Shown here: one piece after another, positions 5,137 to 6,355 of the stretch | Layout: every line of letters begins with the position of its first letter | Numbering within the stretch: position 1 is the first letter of the stretch | Source of the DNA: an uncultured Propionibacterium sp. | GTDB lineage: Bacteria > Actinomycetota > Actinomycetes > Propionibacteriales > Propionibacteriaceae | Direction of reading: 5' to 3' | DNA: 6,355 nucleotides | Assembly (NCBI GenBank): GCA_938036835.1 | Contig: CALHWB010000028.1 | Coordinates: 1 to 6,355 of the forward strand | Translations under genes and position numbers: made by a program | Notes under the pieces: model-generated | What the model saw: only the letters and a program-made list of their open reading frames with translations | Told to the model about the DNA's origin: nothing | Databases searched by the model: none

Positions 5137-6355
5137 ATGCGAACCGAGTTCGGCGCCTGGCGCGCTACCTACACCCATGGCCGCTGGGTCGTGCTTTCCG
5201 GGCCGACGTCCATGGTCATCATGCAACCGGCGCCGCCGGCGGCCACCAACCTCGTCAACCGGCTGTGGGAGAAGCTGCTGAAGGCCGTGTCGATCACCGA
5301 GATCAGCGCCGAACTGGCCGGCGCGGGACTGGATTCGATGCCCAATCTGGCGGTCTTCTTCTGGGACGACGAACAGTTGCATTGCCTGCTGCGGGGCTCG
5401 GTTCGCGTGCTGGCGGCCGAATCCGGGGAGCAGCTGGCCATCGGTTCGGGTGCCCACACCTGGTATGAGGTCAGCCTGACCGCCAGGCAGGTCTATGTTC
5501 CGCTGGACGATGTCGATCCCCGGCAGCTGCTGCAGCTGCCGCTGGTGGTGGGGGCCGTCACCGCCTCGGCGGTCTATCTGGATGCCGTCGAGGCCGAGCC
5601 ACGGCCTGCGACGGCTGAGCCGGCCGCCGCCGTCTCCGACGAGGGGGTACCTCAGGGATTGGAGGAACCGAATTCTTCCGATGAGGATGCCCCGGCCAGC
5701 ATCGGTGGTTTCTACGGTGAGATCCATACCCCGGATGCGGCGCCTCCGGTGGCCGCACCGGCAGTTCCGTTGGCTGCGGCGCGCGCGGCGATGACCGACG
5801 ATGAGGGGGACGAGGAGCAGCCCGCGGCGCCCGACCGAGCGGCTGCCGAGGAACCCGGCGAGGATGGGAGGCCGTCGGCGGTTGCCGCCGCGGCTAGCGG
5901 CGAGGCGTCTGCCCCGCCGGGGGGCGAGGGCGATTCCGCTGCCGGCTCCGAGGTCGCCGATGGCGAGGATCAGGCCTTCGAGTTCGTGGAACCGGCGGCG
6001 TTGTTTCAGTTCGATGACGCCGAACCGGCCGAGCCGGATGCTCCGGTGGCCGGTGCCGGGCGGCAGGAGGACCCGACCGGTGGTGCACCGGTCGCCGGGC
6101 CGCCCGCTATCCCGGAGCCGGTACCCGGTCGGCCCGCCTTCGCAACCGGAGAACCGGCCGATCGGTTCGCTGCGGGGCAGCCCGAACCGACCCAGGTGCT
6201 AGACAACATCCCGCCTTACGCGCCGGGCCAGGCGCCGGGGTCGGTGGCGCTCGCGGTGTCCTTCGGTCAGGGCGCCAGCGGCACCACTGGCCCCTGGGGC
6301 GCCCAGGGGTTCGTGGCCGGCCTGCCCGCCCGCCCGAGCGGTGCGGGCGCGGCGG
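5137..6355 (+). CDS. Uncharacterised protein with folded N-terminal domain and long acidic Pro/Ala-rich linker, 3' truncated (FHA-protein-like)
   Basis: The frame is open from ATG 5137 to the window edge: 406 codons visible with no stop. Residues 1-150 look like a compact globular domain, with alternating strands and aromatic residues (WVVLSGPTSMVIM, 18-30; LAVFFWDDEQLHCLLRGSVRVL, 71-92 region; AHTWYEV, 106-112) and a hydrophobic end LLQLPLVVGAVTASAVYLD that is probably buried rather than a membrane span. It has a single Cys, residue 83. From about 151 on the composition changes to Ala, Pro, Glu, Gly and Asp, which predicts a disordered, strongly acidic linker up to about 350, becoming Gly/Pro-rich near the edge. 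No signal peptide is visible. The N-terminal pattern recalls actinobacterial proteins of this architecture that end in an FHA (phosphothreonine-binding) domain, often near Ser/Thr kinase or phosphatase genes. That is memory plus inference: the FHA part, if present, is outside the window. It probably does not belong functionally to metQNI. Confidence 0.75.
   Translation, partial: MRTEFGAWRATYTHGRWVVLSGPTSMVIMQPAPPAATNLVNRLWEKLLKAVSITEISAELAGAGLDSMPNLAVFFWDDEQLHCLLRGSVRVLAAESGEQLAIGSGAHTWYEVSLTARQVYVPLDDVDPRQLLQLPLVVGAVTASAVYLDAVEAEPRPATAEPAAAVSDEGVPQGLEEPNSSDEDAPASIGGFYGEIHTPDAAPPVAAPAVPLAAARAAMTDDEGDEEQPAAPDRAAAEEPGEDGRPSAVAAAASGEASAPPGGEGDSAAGSEVADGEDQAFEFVEPAALFQFDDAEPAEPDAPVAGAGRQEDPTGGAPVAGPPAIPEPVPGRPAFATGEPADRFAAGQPEPTQVLDNIPPYAPGQAPGSVALAVSFGQGASGTTGPWGAQGFVAGLPARPSGAGAA

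Noticed and set aside
5526..5586. Possible transmembrane segment LLQLPLVVGAVTASAVYL in the last gene
   Set aside because: It is too short and interrupted by polar and small residues, and it fits the end of the N-terminal globular domain; there is no flanking positive charge pattern.

Overview
The window comes from a high-GC actinobacterium. The evidence is the strong G/C bias at third codon positions, GTG starts, TAGGCT/TAGAAT-type -10 boxes, an Rv2231c-type CobC aminotransferase, and an apparently leaderless upstream ORF. The protein sequences feel closest to Propionibacteriales, but that is an impression, not a test. All supported genes lie on the + strand. I see no tRNA, rRNA, CRISPR array, insertion sequence or other mobile-element signature.

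Layout: (1) 1-767 is the 3' part of a PLP-dependent aminotransferase-fold protein (CobC/threonine-phosphate decarboxylase-like), closed by a hairpin over its stop codon. (2) 768-977 is a 210-base gap with a candidate -10 box and a strong ribosome binding site for (3) 978-2267, an AGE-family sugar isomerase with the YihS/mannose-isomerase catalytic residues. (4) 2268-2531 is a 264-base leader region. It holds a clear -10 box, a 25-codon Cys- and Met-rich leader ORF that looks leaderless, and a set of mutually exclusive RNA stems. (5) 2532-5049 is a tight metQ-metN-metI operon encoding a complete D/L-methionine ABC importer (lipoprotein, ATPase with NIL domain, permease), with 4-base GTGA or stop/SD overlaps at both junctions. 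(6) 5137 to the end is the 5' part of a long protein with a folded N-terminal domain of about 150 residues and a very long acidic Pro/Ala/Glu-rich linker, open at the window edge. It resembles actinobacterial proteins that end in an FHA domain, but no FHA domain is inside this window.

How it works together: the metQNI genes form one functional unit that captures methionine outside the membrane and imports it using ATP. The leader ORF upstream has five Cys and three internal Met codons in 25. It sits at the predicted transcript start and is followed by alternating hairpins, so the operon is plausibly controlled by ribosome-mediated attenuation that senses sulfur amino acid supply. This leader is the most interesting object in the window. 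The flanking genes (CobC-like, sugar isomerase, linker protein) have no evident shared pathway with the importer.
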